A stretch of 64,000 bases of DNA, taken from NCBI GenBank assembly GCA_900073065.1, contig FJOG01000019.1, positions 188,179-252,178 of the forward strand, in the 5' to 3' direction. The stretch's first letter is position 1, and each line of letters opens with the position of its first letter. The translations under genes and the position numbers were made by a program. This document shows positions 31,105 to 44,700 of the stretch, piece after piece. Source of the DNA: Phialocephala subalpina. Taxonomy: Eukaryota > Ascomycota > Leotiomycetes > Helotiales > Mollisiaceae. The notes under the pieces are model-generated. The model did no database searches. It had not been told where the DNA came from and saw only the letters and a list, made by a program, of their open reading frames with translations.

Positions 31105-33454
31105 GATGACGAGTATTGAAGCAAGCTAGAACTCTCTAATGATTCTGATATTGGAGCTAGTTTGCTTTTCTTCTAACAAATAATGCCTTCACAAAGTGAA
31201 CGACTTTTCTAGGAGAAGGGATTGGAGCGGCGAGGGCGGTGGGGATCGATGGGGCGATGTGGGTTTAGGTGAGGAGGGTGGATTATTTATATGCATCTCA
31301 CTTCCTGATTTCCTTCCAGCTCTGGAGGATATGGGAGTAAATTCGAGAAGACAGGTGGTCTGGTTGAGATTGGTCGTCTGATGTTGAATAGTGGTCTGAT
31401 GGATACGGGTGGTCTGACTGACCTTTGAGACGATCGTGAGGATGGAAGTATAAGGATGTGTAGACTCCATAAGGTGGGCTGACTTTTGGGGAAGAGACTT
31501 ACCCATTTCGCGCTCACGTCGCTCACGTCCAATTGGTCTATGATATTAATTCTTGTTGGGAATAACAAGTTCGTGATGGAAAGTTGGGGTGCCGATTCAA
31601 TAGAGTCACGGCTCAGTACCTCTGCTGAAGCAGTAGGAATAGCTTTGAGAGTTATCTAGCATAGTTAGCGAGCAGTGCTTTGTCAATCTCAGAACCTCGT
31701 CCACTTATCAAGCTCTCATTGTGCAAACGACCATTGGTCCATATGCTATATTTGACGTGCGACGCTTGTGATTTTGAAGGGTGTAAACGGAGTTGAGTCT
31801 TCTAAATCTACGTGAGAAGTCTTCTTGGGGAAGGAGCTTCGAACTAGCTGACAAAGAAAAGGTGATGTCATGTGCTGGATATCACATGCTGGAGGCATGA
31901 TTTTTCACAAAGAAATACAAGGATTTACATCTTGTCGCCCTAAAGGAGATTGAAGTGAAGTTGGGCGATCCAGTGTTATTCGGCAGCTACATCATCAATG
32001 GAGCTCGCATCATATGATTCTGAGATGTATGAGGTGCTCGCGTGCAATCCCATATGGCGAAAAAAACCACCAGTCCATATCTCGAATAGAGTTTGGCACT
32101 CAATTGACACTCCACCTTTAACGTCTCATGTTCTCAGTCTGCCTTTTACAATGGTTTCCTTGACTTGATCACAAAGGTCACAGAGCAGAGACATACAGAT
32201 TGGTGCTTACCTGAAACTCCAGTGAGGGGCAGCCCGACCAGAGTGTTTGCTTCCTCTCTGGGCGACTCGCGGCGTTGCTGGGTTTCCTCACATTGGACAA
32301 TACTTGCGCAATATGCAGCCTTTGCTATCTTCGTCTTTGGGTCTGGGGGAGACGGCAGAGTGACTTCAGCTCAATTGGTCGGATGAAAGTGGCTTGATGC
32401 GATGCGAAAAGGTGAGGCTTCATGATGGAGGAATCAGAAGGATGAGTGTCGACCCCCAACTCAATACATGACCAATGGAAATGTGACTGTCGAATCCTGC
32501 GCATGCGGCCGCGGAGGGGCTGTCCTGTTGGAGAAAGAACATGGTGGGGGGAGTCAGTGAAGGCTGAGAGGTTGCGTGTCTGTGGTAGCCGCAGCACAGC
32601 GCAAGACAATCCTTCTGCAGAAGAACAAATTACATGTTCAGCCGCAGCCTTCAGCCTTGTCAAGTTAAGGTTATATAGAATCGAGCTGCGCATCTGGAGC
32701 TGGGAAGGAAGAAAAATAGATACCCCGCAAACTGGGTCTGCAGGGGACAATCATGTATCGACACTCCCAGCGAGCATTTCTTTCGCCAGAAGACGCAAAT
32801 AATATTCAAGCAAACATGAGGGATGGCAGACTTAGCGCTGGTAGCAAACTGTCAGACGATGATTTTTGTCCCGAGTTGTCTATGAGAAGGTACGTTTGGC
32901 TTTTCGCTCCTTCTGTTCTGGCGGGTGTGGGTTTGGTGGTGCACTGGCCCTGGCCTGGAGCTGGAGCTGGAGCTGGAGCTGGAGCTTTGTCAGCAGGGTC
33001 GAGCTTCCCTTCCCTCGCCACAACTCCCTCCCTGCACTCTGCTTTTGTACTGTACATCTTCATCTATCCCTTCTCCCTTCCAAACCTCTTCGGCTGCCAC
33101 ATCTTGTTTCTTTCTCTTCGCACCATCCAGAGCCCCTTTCTTACTGCAATGTACCGTCCCTGCAGCCTTACTGCAAACGGCCAAATTTCCGACCAGCCTT
33201 GCTGATGTTGCACTACGATCCGTGCATCAGCTCTCTATTTTCTCCTAGCCGCCGCGCCGTCGAACATCTTTAATTTCCACATGCAGACGCCCAATGTTTT
33301 GGCCAGAATCCCACGCCCCCTTCCGGCGCGTGAAGAGATCAGATACGGGATGCTGCGGCTGACCAGGGACTCCCAAGAGGGAGTTTCTTGGTCTTTCCCA
33401 AGCAACGGGATGCGATGAACGAAACTTACTGACGCAATGTTGTGCAACATTCAG
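31105..33454. other. long intergenic stretch, possible first exon of the F-box gene
   Basis: No complete gene recognised. A plus frame begins at ATG 32753 (MYRHSQRAFLSPED) and meets a good donor (GTACGT) at 32890. Its phase fits the acceptor before 33455, so it may be the first exon of the F-box gene, though the intron would be ~565 nt. A CTGGAG hexanucleotide repeat lies inside that interval. The rest (31105-32750) contains only short overlapping frames. Confidence 0.4.
32955..32986. repeat. (CTGGAG)5 microsatellite
   Basis: Five perfect CTGGAG units plus CT. In the plus frames they encode alternating Gly-Ala, Trp-Ser or Leu-Glu. They probably sit in an intron or 5' leader. Confidence 0.9.
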
Positions 33455-35978
33455 ACCTCTTTCTCCTCTCACGACAACACCACTCAACTTTCCTTCGAAC
33501 CAATACGACTCCCGGACCATTGATAAGTTGGAGGATGAGTTTCATGGGCTGCAGCATCAAGCAAACATTCAGAGATACAGTGAGCAGGACATCAAAACAC
33601 GATACGCACGCGCCTCTATTGTTCCTGCCGGCCGGAGGCACAAATCGACTGCCTCGTTCCCAATATATTCGCCCAGCTCTCAGCACTCATCGGGCTTCTC
33701 TACCTCGCCGCCGTTCCTACCCTACGGGGCTACGCAGAGTATGGAGCCTCGACTCTATCCACGACCCAATTCGTCTTCTGGTAGTAGCATCACCTCCCGA
33801 GCGAGCTTCGAGTCGAGATTCGGACCACGGCAGAAGAGTCCTTTGAGCATTGCATCCTCGGTGGATTACGAGTCCAGTCGCACGAGCTTAGATTCCACTT
33901 ACTCGGAACCAAACACCAAGAATGGCCTCCTTATCTCTAGACCTCCAATTGTTCCTACTCCATTTCCACCACCGGGAAAGCGAATGGTCACGGAACCTAT
34001 CTTTTCATCGTACACGAGATACGGCAATGGACTGGATGGCAAGCAGCGGACGCTGATAACTCCACCAAGGCTGGGAAACACAAACTCGACGTATTCTACA
34101 TATGGAATGAGGTACACACAGAGAACACCAGGCGAAGGTTTCAAGAAGTTGCCAGAGGAGATCCTGCTGGTAATACTAGCGGAGTTGAGGAAGCTTCACC
34201 TTGATGCTAGCAGTCTCAGTTGTTCTACCTGCTGGATGCGGGATGTGCTGAATTTGGGGCTGAGCTGCAAGAAGTGGTGGGGTGCCGCCAGAAGTGCACT
34301 ATACGAAGACATACAACTTATCGGAAGCGACTCGATACTTCACACCAAGAAGAAGCTCAAGATGAAATATGGAACGAGATTAACGTTGCTGAGGCGCACA
34401 TTGCGGGGCCGACCAGATCTCGCCGAGTACGTCAAGTCTTTGAAGGTTCCGGCCATGCCGGACGCCGCCAAAAGCAAGAAGGAACAAGATGAGTATCTCG
34501 AACTTGTGGCCTCGCTAGTCATGGCATGCCCCAACCTCGAGCGGCTCCCTGGCTTGTATCCTACGTACAATCATGAGTTCTCACGATTCGACCATGCACT
34601 TTCAACACGGAAGAAGCTTACCGAGAAAGTCTGGATCATCAATCCTAGTCCATTCCAACGTCAACACCGATACCAGCTATCAGAGGATGCGGAACATCTC
34701 ACCCCTGTTTTGTCACCTGCCCAATTACTTCCAGAGCAATGCATGACCTTTCGAATACATCACTCGAACTGGACACATCTTCAAACTCTATTCCTACATT
34801 GCAATCCCGGCGGCACTATCGATTCAGCGTTGTTTGTCGAAGTCTTCCACACCCTACCTTCGTTGGAGAATCTTCATGTTTCGAATTTCCCTGCATCTTC
34901 ATTCAATGATACCACTCTACTTTCTCTGCCGTCTCTTAAATCACTGCGGCTTCACAATTTACCGGGTGTATCTGCTTCGGGGCTCTCCAATTATGCGTCT
35001 CCAGCACGGACAGACTCACTCACCTCGCTGTCGCTAATTTCCATCCCTCTGCTCTCATTGCCAGTCCTCGTTCGACTCTTTTCTCACATGAAGTCCCTGA
35101 CGCACTTCACCATATCTCAAGCGCCGTCGCCAATTCTCCCCATTGGTATCGACATTTTCCTTCATCCTTACCTGGCATCACCCACGCTGCAGTATCTTCA
35201 TTGGGAATTCACCAATGCAGATGATGATAAAGCAACTCCGATCCTTGCAAAGTCCATCGTGTTCAATGGCTTTCCGTCACTGAGGACGATACGAGCACCG
35301 ACGGATCATGATGGCACTCTGCAAAGACTGTGTAGGCCAAGAGAGCGGATCGAGCTGCCTGGAGATCGTTACCGAAACATGGGCATGCCTGGTCAGGGAG
35401 TGTCGGGCCATCCTGGACTGCCCCAAACTCAAAGCCTCCCAAACCTGTCTCCTACTAAATCGACATTTTCAGGACACGGCCATTCTAGTTCCGTCAGCTC
35501 CAAGCTTACCAAGTCGCCTACCCGTTCCACGTTCTCCTTGAACATTGATCACCTATCCAGCTACTCAGACGACTCGGGATCACGAGATATGGCCATGAGC
35601 CTCGTTACAGCACGGAAGATGGCTCAGCAACGGATCGATGCAGCCATGACGCAGCCGAAATTCCACATCATTGTTTGGGATGAAAACGGAGATTTTCTGG
35701 AAAGATTCGCGCTAGGTGGATTCATCGGATCTATCCGCAGTCAGATCAACTACACCTTGAAACCCGACGTTGAAGGGATGGACGAGTCCATTATTGGTAT
35801 TGGAGGGCTGGGAGGATTACTTGATGGGAACGAGGAGGTGAGCCCAAGAGATGGCTGCACTGGAAGTTGGAATCTGGAAGCTGGTACGAGGGTGAAGAGC
35901 GCCTCGAAAGGGAAGGAAAGATGGTGGCACACTGAAAGAGGGAGGTGGAAGGATGTCCCGCTGGAGAAGTTCTTTTGA
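33455..35978 (+). CDS. F-box protein with leucine-rich-repeat-like region
   Basis: Likely substrate adaptor of an SCF ubiquitin ligase. The first ~200 residues (counted from 33528) are Ser/Pro/Tyr-rich and disordered. An F-box follows at about residues 204-255 (FKKLPEEILLVILAELRK ... LGLSCKKWWGAAR), then a basic helical patch (TKKKLKMKYGTRLTLLRRTL). A long Leu-rich region resembles LRRs (LQTLFLHCN, LENLHVSNF, LKSLRLHNL, LTSLSLISI). The last ~150 residues carry Ser-rich and basic parts ending in KDVPLEKFF. The codon at 33528 is TTG and no in-frame ATG precedes it down to the TGA at 33360. A preceding exon is therefore likely, with acceptor CATTCAG before 33455 and candidate exon 32753-32889. 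The first internal in-frame ATG is at 33741. Confidence 0.8.
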
Positions 35979-37028
35979 AGAGCTCAATCTGCATATCATG
36001 AATTATGAGGAGTTTGTATGGAATGATACCTGGAGCAATGTTGATATTTGACATCATTGGCTTTGCATTCGAATTGTTGTTTTGTGATGATGATGTGGAC
36101 ATTGCAAACATTATTGTCTTTGTGTAGGCAGTAGAGTAGTCTCACTGCCTTGCATGATCACCAATGTTCCTATCTCTTATCGCTACCTGCTTGCCAGTCT
36201 TGGTCCGATCTTGGTCCAATCTTGCTGCATCTGCTCCACTGCGTTTGTCCTTGTCTCAAATTGCAGTCTCTCTTCGGAAGCGTCAAGCAAGTTTCAAGTG
36301 GCAAAGGAAGGCTCTTTCCTCACAACTGCGTTGGTGTGGCAGACACCCTTGAAGTGGGTCAACAAACATCATCCCTTACTGAGCTAACTCTCACAATCTT
36401 GATGCCGTTGGCACTCAAGGCCCTTTGCGTTTTACTCCTTGTGGTAGGCTGTTGTCCTTCCCTCTCTCCTGGGTCTCTAGCCACATAGCCTCCAGCAGGG
36501 AGCCTCTCTGTGAACATTGGTCTGTCCCCACACAATCCATCTCAATGATGAGCCTCTTGATATCCCCATCGCGGGATGGTAAATCCCGAACCCCGTCCTC
36601 CTCTGCTCTTCCCAAAAGCGTAAGGCGCCTCTCGTCTATCACTAGCCGCTCTCCAACGTCTTCATAAGCAGCTCTTGAGTTGACTTCCAACCTCCATCTC
36701 GATCTTGATTACAACGTGAGACAAATCTTCTTGTGTCGAGCACCATTTCGCATTTGCTCTTGTACCAATACCCATCTTGCCTTGCCACAGCTTCGCGCAG
36801 TGTCAAAGGCGTCCATTGAAGAGTATGGCTCCTTTGACGCCACTCCCCCACTGCAACTGTTGCTAATACGCCTCCCAGTCCTTGCCGGCTCCTGTCTCAA
36901 CTGCCAATTCCCCCCCCAACGACGCGATAGCTTCACCAAACACCTGACCTCGCCTTAGGTTGATTCTCATTCGCCGGTTGAACGCTAGCCTCAAGCCGCG
37001 CCACGGGCAGAGCATAAATACCTTCAAA
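35979..37028. other. intergenic, nothing recognised
   Basis: Between two plus-strand genes. Frames on both strands (36150-36488, 36415-36690, 36642-36851, 36680-36958) have no domain. 36900-37028 should contain the promoter and leader of the next gene. Confidence 0.4.
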
Positions 37029-39108
37029 ATGGAGTCCCCTTTCTCCCACAACTATCAACGTTCCGATACCCCTCAATACTCGCAAAGCTCCGACAGCTCT
37101 GAACAAACTACGAGTACTCAAGTTCATTACACTAAGCACTCGATTGAGCATCCCGGACGCGCATCTTTCGAGTTTGGCTCTCGATATCGATCTCCTGCTA
37201 ATCCGTACAACCCATTCGAGGTGTGTCCCAGTCACTTTTGCACTTTCGATCTCCAAGCTAACGCGTCCAGAACTCTTACGCTCTTCAACCTCTTCGTGCC
37301 AACGCAGGTCCACTTGAACGACGCACTCATATGCTCGCTATGGAGGCCGCAGTTCAGCACCAGAACGCACAACCTTACGTCCATCACGACTTCGTCCAAC
37401 AACCAGTCGAGCTTGGCCAATACCCCAGTCGCTCCTACATCGGTCGCGCCGCTCAACAACAAGCCGGTCCTCACTCCTCAAAGTACTCTGATAACGCCAT
37501 GCCGATCGACTACACCCAAGCTCAACTTGCTGAGGCTGTTCGTGAGCTCCGTCCCCGCTATCGCCCTGTTCAGCGCACCTGGAAGCAATGTTTCAGAGAC
37601 TTCGCTCGTGACCACCCTGTCGCTGTTTGGGCCTGGCCAATCGGTACGGTTCTCGGTGTCATGATTGTCTTGATGAGCATCTACTCCTCTCCACTTGTCT
37701 ACCATGATCCTCATGGCTGCCAAACTCTTGCGTGCCTTAAGCTTCCATGGATGGAGCAAGGTGATTACGTTCCTCCCCACGGCTACGTTATCGGTGCTGT
37801 CAAGCATGGTGACAAAATCGCTGGTAATGTCACTGTCGGAGTTTCTGGTGGGATCGATGATAAGGTCTTTGCTGTCGGTGCTGGTGTTCATGATCGACCT
37901 ACCATTGAAGTTGATCCCGGTGAAGTTGATACAGTTGAAGTTGATCCCGTCAAGCGTGACGATGTCGATGTAAGCCCACCTTCTCATCACTATTCCCCTT
38001 CCCTTATTTCCTGTTTTATTTATCTCCTTTTGATTGACGCGTTTCAATCGCGTTATTTTATCGCGTGTTCTACTCTCCTGTTTCGAACAGCATAACACAG
38101 AAATACTGACACCGAAATTCCTAGGCCAACTCCCGCGTCAACATTGCCACCCTTATCCGCAATGCACGAATCTTCAACCTCGACCCCATGAACGAACTCG
38201 AGTGGACCCCCTCTATCCTCCTCCGCTCACTCAACCCATGGTTCGACGCCCAAACCGCCCTTGAATGGCAACGCGAAGTCAAATCCCTCGAAGAAGAACT
38301 CAAGGCTAAGCACGTCGTCCACAATCCCTCCGGTCTCCCCCTCCTCCCCGAAGTCGAGAAGATGGTCAAGGCAAACTACAAGAAGGAATTTGAGATTCGC
38401 AAGGCTGAGCTGAAGGAGAAGTTTAAGACCGAGGAACATAAGGCTGAGCGCAAGATCCGACATGCTGAGAAGAGAGTTCAGGATGTGAAGGATGAGTGGG
38501 AGGCTTTGAGCGAGAGAGTTGTGAAGGAGGCATTGCGATTTAATCGCTCGGTCAATAATACGCGCGACATGCTCGCATCTGAAATCCTCCACTACACCAA
38601 GGTTGTCGACGATCTGAAGCTCAAGCTTGACGAAGCTCCTGGTTTCGAATCTTTCTTCATGCATCGTAATGCTAAGAAGGATCTCAAGGAAGCTGAGGTC
38701 GCGATGGTTGAGTTGGGGAAGAAGGTTGGCAAGGAGGTTGAGGTGTTCCATAAGATGGCTATTGCTGCGAGAGAGGAGGCCGAGATGAATATTCAGATGG
38801 CGGAGAAGTATTTGGAGAAGGTTAGGAGCAAGTATGCTGCGCCAACCAACACCACCACCGAGTCTGATGTCGCTACGCAGCTTCTGGCTATTCAGACAGA
38901 CATGGCCGAGCGTCAGGCTGAGCATCATGCGATCATGGCTGAGCACACCACTTCGCTTGCTAATACACTGGCTACGCCTACTGCGAGTGATATCGGTGGT
39001 GCGACTGCCCATGTCACTGCGATGCAGGAGGAGATGGAGAGCTATGAGGAATACTTGGCCGATGTTGAGGTTAAGACCGCTGAGTTGATGGAGGATGTTG
39101 CTGTTTGA
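37029..39108 (+). CDS. single-pass membrane protein with long coiled coil, 624 aa
   Basis: Unrecognised but well-supported three-exon gene: 37029-37220, 37271-37969 and 38125-39108. Introns are 50 nt (GTGTGT donor, GCTAAC branch) and 155 nt (GTAAGC to CCTAG). The N-terminal ~150 residues are Gln/Ser/Tyr-rich. A transmembrane helix follows (VWAWPIGTVLGVMIVLMSI, about residue 200), with a basic, positively charged N-flank. Next is a small region with Cys, then a Val-Asp repeat (EVDPGEVDTVEVDPVKRD). After the second intron, exon 3 encodes an almost continuous Lys/Glu-rich coiled coil (KAELKEKFKTEEHKAERKI). The tail is Thr/Ala-rich and acidic. One plausible picture is a membrane tether with a long helical arm. 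No enzymatic motif is visible. Confidence 0.8.
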
Positions 39109-41773
39109 TTGTCCCGGGGAACTTGGTACTTCACATGATGCTGTTTCTGTGGTCTGGGTTAGATTTGCTTTTTCTGAAAATAATGCGTGTTAGAGTACAA
39201 ATAAAATCGACTTGTTAGTCAAACAACGTTCCAATGCTTTGTGATATCGTGAACACCGGTCTCCTAATAATTCTATATGGTGAGCAATGTTTTGGACTCG
39301 TTAGTACATTATGGTAATGCACTTTTATATGTTTAAGGACTTAGTCAAAGATTGCCTTCTCATTTCTTGGCCATTACCATTGCCCCACGCTCTTTGGAAC
39401 ATTTGAAATACCTTCTGTACACCACCTTTATAGTATGTCTGTTTCAGTAATCGAGTAAGCAACTCACTTGAGTCTGCTTGTGTCTCATTTTTCTCCAAGT
39501 AATATTCGCAACCTGCCCTCTCATTCCTTGGCTATTACCAATGTCCCAGCTCTTCTGGATAGGGTAATTGAGGTTTCTATATAGCCGCTGTGGTATCCCT
39601 GTTTAGTAATCGAAAGTATCTTCTTCTAGAAAACAGCTTCAAGTCCAAATTTTGTATAAGTCAAATTGCGAACGCATTGCTCCGTCCATCTCATTCTCAG
39701 CCTCTCAGAGTGTCCAGACCTTTCTAGAACATTTAGAATCGCATATCCGGTATACCTGGATGCCCGTGATGATCATCATGAAAGCTGCTTTCCTGTGCCG
39801 TGGTTGCATGTCAGAATCTCCCAGGTCTGCTGGAAGTTTGCGAAGGCTGTTTGGGGTACTTGCCCGTAATTCTCAACTCTCGATGGGGTCTCTTTTCCCC
39901 GTCTACGCTTGCTTTTCCTGTTATTCTAAGAGATATGGAAGATTCAAAGCTACGTTTTCAAACAGTAAATTGCGACACCTCTGTCTCAATCGTCAGATAT
40001 TATCGCCTTTCAAAGCATCCCACCAGAGGGCCGTCAAGTCCCCAGCCCTATCCCTCTTCTGGTTCATTTCCACCTCTCAGATATTCCGAGGCTTATGTGA
40101 CGTTGAGACAAGGATATTCTGCAGGCTCAAACCCGTCTTATAAGCTCCCTCTTTCCACGCCAAGGTTGCGTAGCCGAATGTCCCCAATTTTGCTGAACAT
40201 TCGTGTATTTATATCTTGCATCTCTTGAGGAACTGATAGGAAACTTCTTTCCTGGTCCTTTTCAAGACCTTCCCAGTGCTGCAAGGATTGTGGGACTTCA
40301 GAAATTAAACCGCATCATAGAAGCAGTTGCCTTCAGCTGTCGCTGACCCCTTTAGCGCCTCTGCCCCTACTGCAGTACCAAGTAATACGCCTTCACCTCC
40401 TGCTCTTGATCAAAATCTCCCCCACCGGACCTCATGAAATTAGATCTACGTTATCCCATGGACCATTGCCCACGGCGATAAAGTATTAAAGGCTCATTTA
40501 AAGACCACTAGGGGTGCAGGCCTTAGGCCAAGCATTGGATCGGGTCTTGACCCGTTACGAACTTAGACTCCAACCTTCAAACGTATAACCGTCGTAGATT
40601 TTTCGAGGCCTGATGCGAGTAAAGGGTTCTCTCAAAAAGACGAGCCCTCATTCGATGCTCAGCGATTACTAAGTAGGCATAAGCATATTCTAGTGTTTAG
40701 TATCGGTGAGTGGGCACAAGATGGCGAGTTGACGCTCAACCAGGCGTTTTGCATATGTGGAATTCAGCGGTCATCGTCACACCAAAGAAAACCCAGGTTA
40801 ATCGCCGGTTCCCTTCCTACATCGCGACGAGGAATGTGACCCTGATAATATGGTGCATATGAGTGTCATATGAGGGGTTGTTGAAGAAAAGGAGGGAACG
40901 GTGAAGTGTGGGTTCACAACAAGGGAAGTTTGGGCTCCGAGGAACCATGAGATTTGCTTAACAGCAGACTTTGAACCATAAGTCTAGAGATATCGGTGAC
41001 AAGACTGGTACCTTCCAGTTTGGTGATTTGGCCGAGAATATTTTTAATCATGGCACTGAAATCAACGAACGTCGACAGATTTTGTCTTGTTTCATGAAAA
41101 GGGGGTTCGGGTGTTAAGCGAGACGGGAATGGTCCAGGGGTTAAATCTTCTTTTGCACTCGATGATTGCTTCTTTGTTCTTTGTAGACATGACTCTCTCA
41201 CTATGGCACTCTTGTAGCGTGAGTTTGCAACAAACCGGTGAGCTGCTGAAGTATATTCGGATATTTCTTGGTTTTGCGTTGGTTGTTTTTTCCAGTCACT
41301 TACTACATCCACAGAAAATAAATACACACCGTTTAACATGCCATGTGGTGAGGGAGTTCGCAATTTATTTAATTCAAGTTTGACATCAAGTCGAGTATTT
41401 CGAGGTCCTACTCATATACATATGCTATTTTTATCATACTAACAACATACCTCAGTATTAGTGGTCTGCAATGAGATCACTTCCTGATCTCCCGCTTTAT
41501 TACCACCTCCCGCCCCCCCTCCCCTCATCCAAGCCTACTGCGAGGGGAAGCTACATATTGACCTTTCCTTGGGGATGGATAATTTTGAATTGATAGACTC
41601 GCGTGGACTCCTAACGACCAAGCTACCTTTTACTTTTGCCATGCTAGCACTAGACCTATATTGAATTGTGTTATGATGTTCGAGTTCATCCGCGTTATTC
41701 AACACATCGTCGTTGAACATACCCATTTTGAGTCCCTTGCAGAGGGCTATGTAGCTCTCATTGGACTAACTTC
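39109..41773. other. 2.7-kb gene-free interval with diverged repeats
   Basis: No gene recognised. Frames at 39652-40143, 39800-40228 and 40914-41363 have no domain or splice support. 39353-39760 holds diverged tandem copies of a ~160-bp unit, listed separately. The last few hundred bases are the 3' side of the AAA gene. Confidence 0.45.
39353..39760. repeat. diverged ~160-bp tandem repeat
   Basis: TGCCTTCTCATTTCTTGGCC at 39353 recurs as TGCCCTCTCATTCCTTGGCT at 39514. Both are followed by similar text ending near GTAATCGA. A third, weaker copy starts near 39690. No coding potential. Confidence 0.6.
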
Positions 41774-44700
41774 CTATTTATCAGCTTCTGCCAACCTCAA
41801 GCCATCATCCTGAGCAAGCTGGTCTTGTGTTATATTGCGATTTAGCTCAGACAAGTATTTATCAAACTGTCCGGATATTTTGATAATATCTTGTAATTCG
41901 GCAAAATTCAGCTTCGTCGCCTTCCACTGCGTATACTGTCGAGCAAGTGTGATAGCATTCCGAATCTCTCTCCCATTCATCCTATTTTTGGCAAGCTCCT
42001 CAACGTTATCTCTCAGGTCATTGAAGTCGATATTCTCTTCTTTAAGGTCTTCAAGCCGTTCGATGAAGTTCTCCCAAACTTTTGCGCGCTTCACGTGGTC
42101 AAGTTTCGGGTAGTGAAGCGCGAGCTGGATACGAGACTTGAAAGCCTCATCGAATGTTCCAACACGATTACTAGTGAGTACGAGTATCCCGTCATAGTAC
42201 TCAAGGACTCTCAGAAAAATCGATACGAGCGCATTTCGCCGCAAATCATCCAAGCTTCGCTGCTCTAGAAAGACGTCAGCTTCGTCTAGCAAGACGACAC
42301 CTTTCCAGATCTTGCCAAGATGCAGTACTGATTCAAGGTAAGCTTCGACTTCTTCTGGCTCGGTCCCAATATCTCCGCAAGTAACGCGATATAAAGGCTT
42401 CTCGGCAATCTCTGCCACACTCTCAGCCGTGAGAGTCTTGCCGGTTCCAGGTCCGCCGTGAAGTAGCAAGATCAGACCATTGCCCTTCCCGTGAATCAAG
42501 TCTGTGGACTTTTCTGAGTCTAGCTGTTTGCTTATCAAAGCCTGGATAAGGTCCTTGGTCTTGTGTGCGAGGACAAGGCTCTTGAATGCCTTTTTGTTCC
42601 AGACGACGTCGTCCATTCTGTCGACCTGTAAATCGACCCAACGTTTTCGCTGTAAGTTGAAGCCTTTGATAGACAGTGGAAGCAAATAGATGAACTTTTC
42701 ATCAGGCGGATCTTTTCGTTTCATCATATTCGGGCCCAGATCATCCTTAAAGTCTTCAGGCACATAACCCTTTTGCCCTTCGGATTGTTGCTTGTGGAGC
42801 TCTCGGTATGTCATCAGATCGATCATGAAACGTTCATCGGTTGAGCGATCCAGGTCGTGGTTGTCATCATCATGATACGATACCAGATGTTGGAATCTGC
42901 ACTTCCAGAACATTTCGCCGCGTTTCTTAAGTCGTTGTTTTAGGCATTCATCTGCAAAGGCTAGAGGAAAAAGATTGAGGTCATTTACATCCACCTCGGA
43001 TTGCTCTTGCTTATCATGAACCTCGAGAGACAATTCGAGATTCGAGTAAAACCGCGAGAATGACCCGTCAAATTTCCACGACCAACCAGAAATCGTCCAG
43101 CTGTGGACATACTCGTTGACCTTTGCTGAAGGTTGCTCATCATTCCCTATGAGACTCCTTAGCGCCTCGACACAACTGGTCATAGGATAATTTTTCTTGT
43201 TCGAGATGCTTTGGACAGTGGGCTCAGAGAGCTCGGATTCGGTGCAGAACCCTCTGATATCTTGGTCTTTCCGCTCAACAATAACCTCGCCAGATCTGAA
43301 AAGATATTTGATATATTGCAAGCGTATTTTCTTCCGCTGCAACAACGAGTCAACCTCGTTATACTCGTCTCGGTACATCGAGTATATGTACTCTAGTAGA
43401 CAGCTTAGCCTCTTTCGGCGTCGTTCCGGTAATACCTCTAGGTACTGACGAATAACAGATCGAGAGTGGTATATGAAGAGATATGGCGCTGGAACCTCCG
43501 CGTATTGGCTAATCGAATCGGCGACTTCAGTAAACTCGGGTGCTGTCTTCAGAAATTCTGTCATAGCCAATACCAGATCGTAAGATATTATTGAGATAGA
43601 CTCTTCTGTATGTTTAACGGGTGGGAAAACACCGGATTCTTCACCGTAGTCTGCCCCTTCACTCTTGAGTGGGGGTGACATCAGCTTTCTGATATCGTAC
43701 GTGCGATAGACAACGAATGCAACAGTTGGATGCCTTTCCAAATATGCCGAAACATTCGATAACGGAAGACTGCTCTTTAATACTCTCGAGCTATTCTGTC
43801 CGAGAGCCCATTGCGGAGCGTCTAAGTACACGGTTGAGCTGTTGTCTCGGCCCAAGCGGTATAAAATCTTGTATTGGGGTGGCTCTTGTTCTCTCAAGGC
43901 ATTTGCTCTCCTCTGGAGAGCTTCTATGTGTGCGAGAAGCTTGTTCAAGTCAGAACTGGACTCATCCGGACCTTCCAAAGGTTGTGAATGGATATATGTT
44001 GGATTGGCCGATGCCATTGAGCTGCCGAAAAAGTTCGAAGGCGCGGCATCACCATTGTAGTAAGGCCTTAAGACGCCGCTACTGGGCATATGATTGGCAG
44101 GATGCATACCATCGACTCTCATCTCTGGGGTCCTTGTGCCTGGCCCGGCCGATGCCGCCCGCTCGGGTATGTTCATCGAGAACGGATTTCTATTGATAGG
44201 AAGTGGAGGTGGGACGCTGGTCCGCATATCTTCCTCCTGGTGCTCCCTCATGGGCCTGTTGAAGTTCTGTTGCTCTGGTGCCTGGCTAGCTGGCTGGGGT
44301 GCTAGATTTTGTGCGTATCCGGCCAATTTTGCCGTGGTGTTTGCTCCGCCCGGGACACCTTGGAACTGCTCAGGTCCACCGCCACCAGGCTGACCAGTCT
44401 GCGGGTATATATTCGACGAAAGATCGGGTCGAGGCATCATGCTGTCCTGCTCCTGAAGCTCCATAAGTCTCTTTTTGTTCTGCCGCTCTAAACGATCCAC
44501 ATCCATCAGGTAATCTTGAAGTGCGTCGTTCCCATAGCTCGTTCTTCTTCTTGGGCTACCTGGATTATAGTAGTTGGCGATACCTCCGGGAGGTGGTGGG
44601 GAGGGAGGGTTTGGAGGAGCTGCGGGCCGTGACACTCCACCTGAGCTTTGGTTACGACTTCGAAGGGCAAGCAGAAAACGGGCTTTGATGTCACTATCTT

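Noticed and set aside
32753..33205. Separate small gene with Gly-Ala repeat
   Set aside because: The repeat part is a CTGGAG microsatellite after a good splice donor. Only the first 137 bases are plausible as an exon of the F-box gene.
33500..33530. Start of the F-box protein at 33528
   Set aside because: The codon is TTG and no in-frame ATG precedes it. The start is probably in an upstream exon or at the internal ATG 33741.
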